Assembly: GCF_010892395.1 (NCBI RefSeq)
Contig: NZ_JAACKB010000120.1
Coordinates: 1-10,099, forward strand
Direction: 5' to 3'
DNA from: Sulfurovum sp. bin170
Lineage (GTDB): Bacteria > Campylobacterota > Campylobacteria > Campylobacterales > Sulfurovaceae
DNA length: 10,099 nt
The notes under the pieces are model-generated. The model saw nothing but the letters and a program-made list of their open reading frames with translations. It was not told where the DNA came from and did no database searches. Numbering within the stretch: the stretch's first letter is position 1; every line of letters begins with the position of its first letter. The position numbers and the translations under genes were made by a program. Below are positions 1 through 7,620 of the stretch, piece by piece.

Positions 1-1
1 A

Positions 2-925
2 GGAATTGGTGACTATAAAGTCAAAATGCCAACTGCAAAAGTTCTTGTCTCAGGGTTTTTAGCAGGAGCCTATATCGCTTTTGCAGCTCAACTGATGACT
101 ACCGTTACTCATGATATGACAGGAGTATTTGGAGCAGGTTTCACTAGCTTCATTGGTGGAGGTGTGTTTGGCATCGCATTGGTGCTTGTGCTTGTGGCAG
201 GTTCAGACCTTTTCACAGGTAACACGATGCTCTCTATGGGTTGGTTAAATGGCAACTTAAATACCAAACAGGTTTTAAACAACTGGATGCTTGTCTATAT
301 TGGTAACTTTATTGGAGCCATGTTTCTCGTCTGGTTAATCTATAACAGTAGCATGTGGGATGCACATGGGGGGCAAGTGGGTGCGAATGCTGTTACCTTA
401 GCCTATAAAAAGGTTCATTTAACATTTACAGAAGCATTTATTAGGGGTATTGCTTGTAATTGGTTGGTCTGTTTGGCTGTTATTATGGTTGTATCTGCCA
501 AAGATACTATGGGTAAAATTCTAGGGGCTTGGTTTCCTGTTATGGCATTTATCGCTAGTGGTTTTGAACACTGTGTTGCCAACATGTTTATCATTCCTGC
601 AGGGATAACAGCAAGTCTAGACCCAACTGTGGCAGAGGCAGTTATGCTTACTCATCCAACTTGGGATTTGGCAACACTAAATACATCTTCTTTTATATTT
701 GGTAACCTTATTCCTGTTACTTTAGGTAATATTTTTAGTGGTGCTGTATTGGTAGGTGGAATTTACTGGTTCTTGTATGTGAAAGAAGAGAACAAAGAGT
801 ATAGACATCTCACTATAAAAACAGAAACTTTTCGTTCATTTTTTACTACGGTGTCAGATAATCTTGTTAGGCAATATAGATATATCAAGATTATGATGTT
901 TAGATATACCAAAGCTAAACATTAG
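2..925 (+). CDS. Formate/nitrite transporter (FNT) family channel, 5'-truncated by window edge
   Basis: This is an inner-membrane pentameric channel of the FocA/NirC family, which moves small monovalent anions such as nitrite or formate. The first in-frame ATG is at 26, but the frame stays open to the window edge. The residues before that ATG (GIGDYKVK) match the segment before the first helix in FocA, so the true start lies upstream and the entry is partial. Counting from the ATG at 26, six hydrophobic segments can be seen. The GSDLFTGNTM stretch lies near residues 59-68 and the ASGFEHCVANMF signature near 177-188, with the conserved pore histidine at about 182. The LFTGNTM wording and the nar context favour a nitrite channel (NirC-like) over formate, but that is inference. 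After the last helix there is a basic, aromatic tail of about 45 residues that E. coli FocA lacks. A hairpin follows the stop codon, so the gene probably ends its own transcript. Confidence 0.93.
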   Translation, partial: GIGDYKVKMPTAKVLVSGFLAGAYIAFAAQLMTTVTHDMTGVFGAGFTSFIGGGVFGIALVLVLVAGSDLFTGNTMLSMGWLNGNLNTKQVLNNWMLVYIGNFIGAMFLVWLIYNSSMWDAHGGQVGANAVTLAYKKVHLTFTEAFIRGIACNWLVCLAVIMVVSAKDTMGKILGAWFPVMAFIASGFEHCVANMFIIPAGITASLDPTVAEAVMLTHPTWDLATLNTSSFIFGNLIPVTLGNIFSGAVLVGGIYWFLYVKEENKEYRHLTIKTETFRSFFTTVSDNLVRQYRYIKIMMFRYTKAKH

Positions 926-944
926 TCACTAAAATCATTAATGA

Positions 945-966
945 AGATTGGACTTTTGTCCAATCT
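945..966 (+). terminator. Hairpin after FNT gene, candidate terminator
   Basis: A perfect 9-bp inverted repeat (AGATTGGAC / GTCCAATCT) with a TTTT loop lies 20 bases after the FNT stop codon. The position suits a terminator separating the channel gene from the nar operon. The bases after the stem (AACCACAAAA) are not a T-run, so intrinsic termination may be weak and the hairpin might only protect the mRNA 3' end. Confidence 0.55.
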
Positions 967-1055
967 AACCACAAAATACAAGTTATAAACTATATAGTTA
1001 AACACTCCTTTCTTCTAAAATTTAATTTATTATATTCATAAACAGAATTTATAAC

Positions 1056-1079
1056 TTTTTGTTGTATTAATAACAAAAA
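1056..1079. promoter_or_regulatory. Inverted repeat over the nar promoter, candidate operator
   Basis: TTTTTGTT and AACAAAAA form a perfect 8-bp inverted repeat with an 8-base spacer, covering the predicted -35 box of the nar promoter. A dyad here could be a repressor or activator site. It is not the FNR/NnrR pattern TTGAT-N4-ATCAA, because both spacing and half-site differ. Low complexity (T-run and A-run) means it could be chance in AT-rich DNA. Confidence 0.3.
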
Positions 1080-1090
1080 AATGCTAAAAT
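1062..1090 (+). promoter_or_regulatory. Sigma70-type promoter for the cytochrome c-narGHJI operon
   Basis: The -35-like TTGTAT (1062-1067) is followed by a 17-base spacer and the -10 TAAAAT (1085-1090). A TG at 1082-1083 makes an extended -10 (TGCTAAAAT). Transcription would start near 1097, giving a leader of about 26 bases before the cytochrome start codon. The ATG at 1081 lies inside this promoter, which supports the downstream start at 1123. This is a read of consensus matches only; no transcript data. Confidence 0.5.
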
Positions 1091-1109
1091 TCACAATCTC
1101 AATTAAAAT

Positions 1110-1114
1110 AGGAG
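1110..1114 (+). promoter_or_regulatory. Ribosome binding site deciding the cytochrome c start
   Basis: AGGAG sits 8 bases upstream of the ATG at 1123. No comparable site precedes the in-frame ATG at 1081, and starting at 1123 also puts a clean signal peptide at the N-terminus. Together these fix the start at 1123. Confidence 0.8.
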
Positions 1115-1122
1115 AAGTCACA

Positions 1123-1635
1123 ATGAAGATTAATCGTTTAGTACTCTTTAGTTTTCTACTATCCGTAGCCTCTTTGGGCTCAGAAGTAGATAATGGTGCA
1201 GGTCTATTTGAGGGAACAAAACCGTTTTCAAACGGTGGTGTTGCTTGTATAGCCTGTCATAATGTAAATAGCCCTCTAGTTATAGGTGGTGGTTCATTAG
1301 CAAAGGATTTAACCATGTATGGTGGGGAGGCGATGGCACCTACTGTACAGTTTATGGTTGAGAAGGCTGAAAGTATGCCTTCCCCAATAATGATAGAAGC
1401 ATATCGTGGTCATGAGTTAACCCCTGCCGAGGTTTCTGATTTGATTGCCTTTTTCAAAAAGGTTAACCCCGAATCAACAGATGGTGGTTTAGCAGGTCTA
1501 TTTTGGCTTATTGGTCTAGTTGGTGCAGGTGGAATATTTGGTGGATTAACACTACTTGGAAGAAAAAAAGTTAAAAACAAGTCAGTCAATCAAGAGATAT
1601 ATGACCGACAACTAAAAACAACTTGGAAGGTATAG
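1123..1635 (+). CDS. Secreted, membrane-anchored monoheme cytochrome c at head of nar operon (NarC-like role)
   Basis: This is a periplasmic class I-type cytochrome c of about 170 residues, expected to pass electrons between the quinol pool or other cytochromes and a partner enzyme. A short basic N-terminus and hydrophobic core (about residues 1-20) form a Sec signal peptide. One heme-binding motif, CIACH, lies at residues 42-46, and M85 in SMPSP is a likely distal ligand, with M90 as alternative. A glycine-rich hydrophobic segment (about 123-146) followed by RKKVKNK is a C-terminal membrane anchor with a cytoplasmic tail. It ends one base before the narG start, and the narG ribosome binding site lies within its last codons, so the two are co-expressed. 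Thermus places a cytochrome c gene (narC) in the same position before narGHJI, but that protein is diheme, so the role is inferred from context and not from orthology. An extended reading from the ATG at 1081 is disfavoured. Confidence 0.88.
   Translation: MKINRLVLFSFLLSVASLGSEVDNGAGLFEGTKPFSNGGVACIACHNVNSPLVIGGGSLAKDLTMYGGEAMAPTVQFMVEKAESMPSPIMIEAYRGHELTPAEVSDLIAFFKKVNPESTDGGLAGLFWLIGLVGAGGIFGGLTLLGRKKVKNKSVNQEIYDRQLKTTWKV
1625..1630 (+). promoter_or_regulatory. narG ribosome binding site inside the cytochrome c gene
   Basis: GGAAGG lies 6 bases before the narG ATG and within the last codons of the upstream cytochrome gene. This arrangement suggests translational coupling of the two products. 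Confidence 0.65.
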
Positions 1636-1636
1636 A

Positions 1637-4600
1637 ATGAGCTGGATACAAGATATTGTTGACCCAAAAACAAGAAAGTGGGAAGAGTTTTATCGAAATA
1701 GATTTCAACACGACAAGATAGTAAGAAGTACACACGGTGTAAACTGTACAGGAAGCTGTTCGTGGCAGGTGGCTGTCAAAGATGGTATTGTCGTATGGGA
1801 GACACAGCAGTTGGACTATCCGCTGCTTGATGATAAACTGCCTCCTTATGAGCCTAGAGGGTGTCAAAGAGGTATCTCTTTTTCATGGTATCTGTACAGT
1901 CCAATACGGATTAAGTATCCTCTGATTCGTGGAGCTTTACTTGATGCTTATCGAGAGAAGAAAGCAGAAAATGGTGGCGATGGAATGAAAGCTTGGGCTG
2001 CTCTTCAAGCTGATAAAGCAAAGAGAAAGAGTTACCAAGAGGCAAGAGGTAAAGGTGGATTTAGACGAGCAAGTTGGGATGAGGCAAATGAGATTATGGC
2101 TATTGCTAATATCTATACTGCCAAAAAACATGGTCCTGACCGTGTTGTTGGATTCTCTCCAATTCCTGCGATGTCGATGATGAGTTATGCTGCTGGGTCA
2201 AGATTTTTACAACTTTTTGGTGGGGTCAATCTTAGTTTCTATGACTGGTATTGTGACCTTCCTCCAGCGTTCCCAGAGATTTGGGGTGAGCAGACTGACT
2301 GTGGAGAGAGTGCGGATTGGTATAATGCCAAGATGATTATTGACATGGGTGCAAACCTAAATATGACAAGAACCCCCGATGCACACTTCTTTGCAGAGGC
2401 TAGACACAACGGAACCAAAACCATTGTTTGTGCACCTGACTTTAGTATGGTTAGTAAGTTTGCAGACCAGTGGGTTCCACTTCACGCAGGTAGTGATGGT
2501 GCTTTTTGGATGGCAATTACACATGTATTGCTAAAAGAGTTCTATGTAGACAAGCAAGTTCCTTACTTTATCGACTATATGAAAAAATACTCTGATACTC
2601 CCTTCCTCGTCAAACTAGAAAAAGATGACAGTGGTGAGCTAAGAGCAGGACGACTTCTTCGAGCCAATGAGCTAGAGCAGTACAAAGATATTGAAAATGG
2701 TGAGTGGAAGTTTATCCAAGTTGATGAAGAGAGTGGCGATTTTGTAGTTCCAAAAGGTAGTGTTGGACACCGATGGGATAAGAAAGAGACTGGAAAATGG
2801 AACATGAAGCTTGAAAACGCTATTGATGATAAAGTGTATGACCCAGTTTTGAGCTTTATTGATGATTGTGATGAAGTACTGTTGGCATCATTTGATGAGT
2901 TTGGTCTTGATAGAAAAGCCACAAGAGGGGTTCCTGTTAAGTACATCACTACTACGAATGGTGAGAAAATAGCAGTGGCTACTACATTTGATATTCATAT
3001 GGCTCAATATGGTGTGCCAAGAGGATTAGATGGCGACTATCCAACCGACTATACCGACAAGAGTGCCGCCTATACCCCTGCGTGGCAAGAGATATTTACA
3101 GGAATTGATAGCAAGACCATTATTAGTATTGCTAGAGAGTGGGGTCATACAGGAGAGGTTACTGAAGGTAAAAATATGGTTATCGTTGGGGCTGGTGTAA
3201 ACCACTGGTATCACTGTAACCTTATCTATAGAGCAGCTACGATGGCACTTATCTTTACAGGTAGTATAGGTAAAAATGGTGGTGGTATGAACCACTATGT
3301 TGGTCAAGAGAAACTAGCCCCTGTTGACTCTTGGGGACATATCTCAATGGCAAAAGATTGGAATAACACCGCAAGAGCTCAACAGGCTCCTATCTGGCAC
3401 TATATGAACACTGACCAGTATAGATATGATGGTCTCCACTCAAAATATAACGCCGTACCAAAAAATGATATGACCCAAGGTCACATGGCAGATGAGATAT
3501 ACAAATCTGTTAGAATGGGACACATGCCGTTCTACCCACAGTTTAGTGAAAATCCATTGAAAATTGCAGAAAAAAGTGGAGCCTCTGATGATGAGGGTAT
3601 CAAAAAATATGTACTTGATTCACTAAAAGATAGAAGTATGGAGTATGCGATTGGTGATATTGATGCAGAAGAGAACTTTCCACGAGTATGGTATATCTGG
3701 AGAGGAAACTCAATCTCTGGTAGTATGAAGGGTCAAGAGTATGCTCTTAAGCACTATCTTGGAACTCACACCAATACTATTGCAACCGATCAAGATAAAA
3801 CCAAAGAGGTGAAGTGGCACGAGATGGCACCAACAGGCAAAATGGACTTGGTGGTTGACCTAAACTTTAGAATGGACTCATCAGCACTATACTCTGATAT
3901 TGTTCTTCCATCAGCCTCTTGGTATGAGAAAGCAGATATTAACTCTACTGATATGCACTCATTTATCCACCCACTCTCTGCGGCGATTCCTCCTGTATGG
4001 GAAGCGAAAACCGACTGGGATATATTTAAAAATATCGCAAAAGCGACCAGTGAAGTGGCAAAAACACATCTCCCTGATGTTATAAAAGATGTTGTAACTC
4101 TTCCTTTGGGGCATGATACCGAAGATGAGATAGCACAACCAACCATTCAAGATTGGTACAAAGGTGAGTGTGAAGCAATTCCTGGAAAGACTATGCACAA
4201 GATTGCTGTTGAAGAGCGAGATTACACTAAGATTTATGATAAATATATAACCCTTGGTCGAAACATGAGAAACAAAGGTGGTGGGGCTCATGGAAGTAGT
4301 TATCGAACTGATGATTTCTATGACCAGATGATAGAGTCAAATCACTTTGCTACCGAGACGATTGATGGAGTGAAGTACCCATCCCTAAAAGAGGATGTAT
4401 CTGCAATTAATGCCGTACTTAATCTATCGAGTGTTACCAATGGTAAACTGGCAGTTAGAGCTTATGAAAATGCTCAAGAGAAGACAGGATTAGACCTCTC
4501 AAATATCGTTAAACACAAAGAGGGTGTGCGAATGCAGTATACAGATTTGCAAAAAGCACCACACCGATACCACTCTTCACCTGTATGGTCAGGGCTAATG

Positions 4601-5248
4601 ATGGATAATAGAGCCTATGCTGCCTTTACCTACAATGTAGAGAAGATGGTTCCGTGGAGAACTCTAACAGGACGACAGCACACCTATATCGACCATGAGA
4701 TGTATATCGGTTATGGTGAGCATCTTCCAACTTATAAGCCTTCTCCAAAAGCTGAAGCGTATGGTGACCTGCGAGAGACTGTCAAAGATGGTGATGCCAA
4801 GATTCTTAGTTGTCTAACACCTCATGGTAAGTGGCATATCCACTCAACCTATATGGACAATATCCGTATGTTGACTCTATCAAGAGGTATTGAGCCGTGT
4901 TGGTTAAATGAGTCTGATGCAGCAGAGTTGGGAATCAATGACAACGACTGGGTAGAGGTTATCAACGATAATGGTGTCTATTGTACCAGAGCAGTTGTGA
5001 GTACTAGAATACCTAAAGGGGTGACGATAGTTTATCACACTATTGAGAGAACGATTGGTCTGCCAATCTCACAAGAGCGTAAAAAGAGAAGTGGTGGTAA
5101 CAACGCCGTAACGCGTGTTCGTCTCAAACCAAATCTCCTTGCTGGTGGTTATGGGCAGTTTAGTTACTACTTTAACTACTGGGGACCTGTGGCTGTAAAT
5201 AGAGATACTCATGTTATCGTTAAGAAGATGACAGAAGTTGTTTTTTAG
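1637..5248 (+). CDS. narG: Respiratory nitrate reductase alpha subunit, Mo-bisMGD catalytic subunit
   Basis: NarG reduces nitrate to nitrite at a molybdenum bis-MGD centre, taking electrons from NarH. At 1203 residues it is slightly shorter than E. coli NarG (1247). The N-terminal cluster FS0 has its histidine and three cysteines at H33, C37, C41 (STHGVNCTGSCSW) and C76 (PRGCQRG). The Mo-ligand aspartate is D207 in FYDWYCDLPP. Other family blocks are intact: GFSPIPAMSM (172-181), RTPDAHFF, VGAGVNHWYH, YSDIVLPSASWYEK, HPLSAA, WRTLTGRQ, LTPHGKW and the C-terminal GGYGQFSYYFNYWGP. The N-terminus is about 17 residues shorter than in E. coli and carries no twin-arginine signal, which points to a cytoplasmic active site. 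No frameshift or missing ligand was seen. The start is fixed by GGAAGG and by MSWIQD running directly into the conserved KWEEFYRNR region. Confidence 0.98.
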   Translation: MSWIQDIVDPKTRKWEEFYRNRFQHDKIVRSTHGVNCTGSCSWQVAVKDGIVVWETQQLDYPLLDDKLPPYEPRGCQRGISFSWYLYSPIRIKYPLIRGALLDAYREKKAENGGDGMKAWAALQADKAKRKSYQEARGKGGFRRASWDEANEIMAIANIYTAKKHGPDRVVGFSPIPAMSMMSYAAGSRFLQLFGGVNLSFYDWYCDLPPAFPEIWGEQTDCGESADWYNAKMIIDMGANLNMTRTPDAHFFAEARHNGTKTIVCAPDFSMVSKFADQWVPLHAGSDGAFWMAITHVLLKEFYVDKQVPYFIDYMKKYSDTPFLVKLEKDDSGELRAGRLLRANELEQYKDIENGEWKFIQVDEESGDFVVPKGSVGHRWDKKETGKWNMKLENAIDDKVYDPVLSFIDDCDEVLLASFDEFGLDRKATRGVPVKYITTTNGEKIAVATTFDIHMAQYGVPRGLDGDYPTDYTDKSAAYTPAWQEIFTGIDSKTIISIAREWGHTGEVTEGKNMVIVGAGVNHWYHCNLIYRAATMALIFTGSIGKNGGGMNHYVGQEKLAPVDSWGHISMAKDWNNTARAQQAPIWHYMNTDQYRYDGLHSKYNAVPKNDMTQGHMADEIYKSVRMGHMPFYPQFSENPLKIAEKSGASDDEGIKKYVLDSLKDRSMEYAIGDIDAEENFPRVWYIWRGNSISGSMKGQEYALKHYLGTHTNTIATDQDKTKEVKWHEMAPTGKMDLVVDLNFRMDSSALYSDIVLPSASWYEKADINSTDMHSFIHPLSAAIPPVWEAKTDWDIFKNIAKATSEVAKTHLPDVIKDVVTLPLGHDTEDEIAQPTIQDWYKGECEAIPGKTMHKIAVEERDYTKIYDKYITLGRNMRNKGGGAHGSSYRTDDFYDQMIESNHFATETIDGVKYPSLKEDVSAINAVLNLSSVTNGKLAVRAYENAQEKTGLDLSNIVKHKEGVRMQYTDLQKAPHRYHSSPVWSGLMMDNRAYAAFTYNVEKMVPWRTLTGRQHTYIDHEMYIGYGEHLPTYKPSPKAEAYGDLRETVKDGDAKILSCLTPHGKWHIHSTYMDNIRMLTLSRGIEPCWLNESDAAELGINDNDWVEVINDNGVYCTRAVVSTRIPKGVTIVYHTIERTIGLPISQERKKRSGGNNAVTRVRLKPNLLAGGYGQFSYYFNYWGPVAVNRDTHVIVKKMTEVVF

Positions 5249-5267
5249 AAAATGTTTTTTAGAAAAA
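5240..5267 (+). repeat. 14-bp tandem duplication across the narG stop codon
   Basis: The unit GTTTTTTAGAAAAT at 5240-5253 is followed directly by GTTTTTTAGAAAAA at 5254-5267, which differs only in its last base. The first copy contains the narG stop codon; the second lies in the narG-narH gap and runs up to the narH ribosome binding site (AAGGA, 5266-5270). It looks like a slippage duplication. Confidence 0.75.
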
Positions 5268-5277
5268 GGAATATAAT

Positions 5278-6828
5278 ATGGATGTAAGAGCACAAATATC
5301 AATGGTGTTTCACCTAGACAAATGTCTAGGGTGTCACACCTGTACCGTAGCGTGTAAAAATATATGGACAGACCGTAAAGGTGCTGAGTATATGTGGTGG
5401 AACAATGTTGAGACCAAACCAGGAACGGGATATCCGAGTAAATGGGAAGACCAAGAGATATATAAAGGTGGATGGGAGCGAACTAAATCTGGAAAGATTA
5501 AGTTAAAAGGTGCAGGAAAAATGAAAGGGTTATTGAATATTTTTCATAATCCAAATCTACCTGTTATTGATGATTACTATGAGCCGTTTACCTATAAATA
5601 TCTTGATTTAATTGAGTCACCACAACAAGAGATGCAACCAGTTGCAAGACCTATTTCACTCATCACAGGAAAACCTATCGACATCAAGATGGGACCAAAC
5701 TGGGATGATGATTTGAGTGGAACTCCTGATTTCGCAAGAAAAGACCCCAACTTGGCAAACTTGACACCTGCTGAACAGGAGTCGATGTTCCAACTAGAGA
5801 AGATGGCATTTTACTATCTTCCACGAATCTGTAACCACTGTTTAAACCCTGCTTGTGTCGCTTCGTGTCCATCAGGAGCTATATATAAAAGAGGTGAAGA
5901 TGGTGTCGTACTTATAGACCAAGATGTATGTCGTGGATGGAGAATGTGTATTACAGCGTGTCCATACAAAAAGGCATACTACAACTGGAACTCAGGTAAA
6001 TCAGAGAAGTGTCTGCTCTGTTACCCAAGATTGGAGTCAGGTCAAGCACCTGCGTGTATGCACTCATGTGTTGGACGAATCAGATATCTTGGAGCGTTAC
6101 TCTATGATGCAGACAAGATTGAAGAGATTGCATCATCACCAGAGGGCGACCTTATCAACAATCAGATGGATATCTATCTTGACCCATTTGACCCAGAAGT
6201 GATTAAAGCAGCAGCAGAGAGTGGTGTACCAGATTCGACTATCAAAGCGGCACAAGATTCACCTATATATAAGTTTGTAAAAGAGTGGAAACTAGCTCTC
6301 CCTCTACACGCAGAGTTCAGAACACTGCCAAACCTATTCTATGTACCACCATTGTTACCAGTGATGGCATCGGTGACTCAAGAGAATGATAGTGATGGTT
6401 CAGAGCTAAACGAGATGTCTAAACACTGGACTGATAAGTGGCTCTATGACACCTCTATTGATGAGATTTTTGGAACCATTGAGCAGACAAGATTCCCAAT
6501 CAAATATATGGCAAATCTATTTGGTGCAGGTGATGAAGCACTAATGGTAGATAAGCTTAAAAAATTAATGGCGATTAGAATCTATAGAAGATACAAAACT
6601 GTAGGTGATATATCACAAGAGAAATCAGACCAAGCGTTAGCAGAGGTGAATCTCACAGAAGAGGATGCAGAGGGTATCTACTATCTCACCTCTTTGGCAA
6701 AATTTGATGAGCGATTTGTTATTCCTGCTGCACACCGAGAGCAGTCTATTGAGATGATGGAGTCTACGGCAGATGTTAAAGGTAGTACAGGATTTGGCTT
6801 TATTGAGAAACCAGTAAGAGGTATGTAG
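5278..6828 (+). CDS. narH: Respiratory nitrate reductase beta subunit, four-cluster Fe-S protein
   Basis: NarH passes electrons from the NarI hemes to NarG through one [3Fe-4S] and three [4Fe-4S] clusters, on the same side of the membrane as NarG. Its 516 residues are close to the 512 of E. coli NarH. All four cysteine groups are present: C16/C19/C22/C26 (CLGCHTCTVAC), C185/C188/C193/C197 (CNHCLNPACVASCP), C218/W221/C224/C228 (CRGWRMCITACP) and C245/C248/C260/C264. The tryptophan W221 in place of a cysteine is the normal NarH feature that makes the third group a [3Fe-4S] site. No signal peptide is seen, as expected. AAGGA precedes the ATG by 7 bases. The gene begins 29 bases after narG, and its stop codon is followed immediately by the narJ start. 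Confidence 0.98.
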   Translation: MDVRAQISMVFHLDKCLGCHTCTVACKNIWTDRKGAEYMWWNNVETKPGTGYPSKWEDQEIYKGGWERTKSGKIKLKGAGKMKGLLNIFHNPNLPVIDDYYEPFTYKYLDLIESPQQEMQPVARPISLITGKPIDIKMGPNWDDDLSGTPDFARKDPNLANLTPAEQESMFQLEKMAFYYLPRICNHCLNPACVASCPSGAIYKRGEDGVVLIDQDVCRGWRMCITACPYKKAYYNWNSGKSEKCLLCYPRLESGQAPACMHSCVGRIRYLGALLYDADKIEEIASSPEGDLINNQMDIYLDPFDPEVIKAAAESGVPDSTIKAAQDSPIYKFVKEWKLALPLHAEFRTLPNLFYVPPLLPVMASVTQENDSDGSELNEMSKHWTDKWLYDTSIDEIFGTIEQTRFPIKYMANLFGAGDEALMVDKLKKLMAIRIYRRYKTVGDISQEKSDQALAEVNLTEEDAEGIYYLTSLAKFDERFVIPAAHREQSIEMMESTADVKGSTGFGFIEKPVRGM

Positions 6829-7548
6829 ATGGAGTTAAATCAATACCGACTACTCTCTAAACTTTTTGACTATCCCGATGATAGTTATCGAGAGCATATC
6901 ACTAAGGTAGCAGAGGCTCTAAGAGCAGAGTACCCCTCTGTTTCTGTGGAGTTGGAGGGGCTTTTGAAGCTTCTTCCTGTGGATACTTATGATATTCAAG
7001 AACTCTATACCAAATCATTTGAAGTTCAAGCTGTCACCTCACTAGAGATAGGTTATGTGCTTTATGGCGATGATTATACTAGAGGAGAGGTTCTATCCAA
7101 TCTAAATGCGGAACACAAAGCCGTAGGTAATGAGTGTGGAGGAGAGCTATCTGACCATCTTGGAAATGTTCTAAGACTTATCCCAAAGATGAGAGATAAA
7201 AAACTTCTCAATGATTTGGCAACATTAATGGTCGCTCCTGCTGTAGAGAATATGATGAAAGAGTACACTCCATCGAGTATGCAACAGAAAGATAAACTCT
7301 ACAAAAAGCAGTATAAGACCTTGATTATTCCTGCATTTCCATTGGGTATGTTTCTGCATCTCTTTAAAGCACTCTATATCGTACTCGATAGTGATTTTGA
7401 ACTTATCAAAGAGAACAAACCGTTTGAAGATGTAAGTTTCTTTGGCTTCCTTAAAAGTGAATTAGAGGTTGAAGAGGGTAAAAAAAGTTCCAACAGCTGT
7501 AGCACCACATTTAATACATGTGGTACGCCTACAAGTTGTGGTGTATAA
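6829..7548 (+). CDS. narJ: Nitrate reductase molybdenum cofactor assembly chaperone NarJ
   Basis: NarJ is a cytoplasmic TorD/NarJ-type chaperone that holds NarGH for insertion of the Mo cofactor and FS0 before docking on NarI. Its 239 residues match the family's usual size (236 in E. coli). Recognisable features are the N-terminal LLSKLFDYPDD (compare SRLLEYPD in E. coli) and the central TSLEIGYVLYGDDYTRGEVL followed by LSDHLGNVLRLI, which correspond to TSLLLFEHVHGESRDRGQ and LPDHLPLYLEYL. The start codon abuts the narH stop (TAGATG), with TAAGAGG 8 bases upstream inside narH, so coupled translation is expected. The C-terminus is unusual: after a charged linker (EVEEGKKSS) comes a short tail rich in Cys, Ser and Thr with three cysteines (SCSTTFNTCGTPTSCGV). 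A hairpin-bearing gap separates it from narI. Confidence 0.93.
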   Translation: MELNQYRLLSKLFDYPDDSYREHITKVAEALRAEYPSVSVELEGLLKLLPVDTYDIQELYTKSFEVQAVTSLEIGYVLYGDDYTRGEVLSNLNAEHKAVGNECGGELSDHLGNVLRLIPKMRDKKLLNDLATLMVAPAVENMMKEYTPSSMQQKDKLYKKQYKTLIIPAFPLGMFLHLFKALYIVLDSDFELIKENKPFEDVSFFGFLKSELEVEEGKKSSNSCSTTFNTCGTPTSCGV

Positions 7549-7570
7549 GAGAACTTGCAAAAACTTATTT

Positions 7571-7620
7571 GGAGTCGGAGGCTTTAGCCCTGAACAACGG
7601 AGGCAGAGCCTTCCGATTCC
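7571..7620 (+). repeat. Palindromic repeat element in the narJ-narI gap
   Basis: The arms GGAGTCGGA-GGCT (7571-7583) and AGCC-T-TCCGATTCC (7607-7620) pair as a 13-bp stem with one bulged T and one G-U pair. A smaller local fold also exists: CGG-AGGC-AGA-GCCT-(T)-CCG at 7598-7615. The decamer GGCTTTAGCC (7580-7589) recurs in variant form in the repeat at the right end of the window, as does CCGATTCC (7613-7620 and 10020-10027). There is no T-run beside it, so it is probably a dispersed palindromic element that interrupts the operon. It could alternatively act as an mRNA processing or stability hairpin. Confidence 0.65.

Noticed and set aside
1081..1122. Upstream in-frame ATG extending the cytochrome c by 14 residues
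   Set aside because: It overlaps the predicted -10, has no ribosome binding site, and would bury the signal peptide. The ATG at 1123 has AGGAG 8 bases upstream.
1637..1740. Tat signal peptide on NarG, which would indicate an outward-facing (pNar-type) enzyme
   Set aside because: The first 30 residues have no twin-arginine motif or hydrophobic core; the sequence runs straight into the FS0 region.
3900..4085. Plus-strand 61-codon frame inside narG
   Set aside because: Out-of-frame shadow of intact, conserved narG sequence, with no recognisable domain.
1586..5302. Minus-strand open frames of 60-124 codons opposite narG and narH
   Set aside because: They lie antisense to highly conserved coding sequence, have low-complexity Ser/Phe/Ile-rich translations and match no family.
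5935..5965. Missing cysteine in the third NarH cluster (W221)
   Set aside because: Tryptophan at this position is the normal NarH feature that gives a [3Fe-4S] cluster.
5924..6202. Plus-strand 92-codon frame inside narH
   Set aside because: Overlaps the conserved cysteine clusters of narH in another frame; no recognisable domain or independent start signal.
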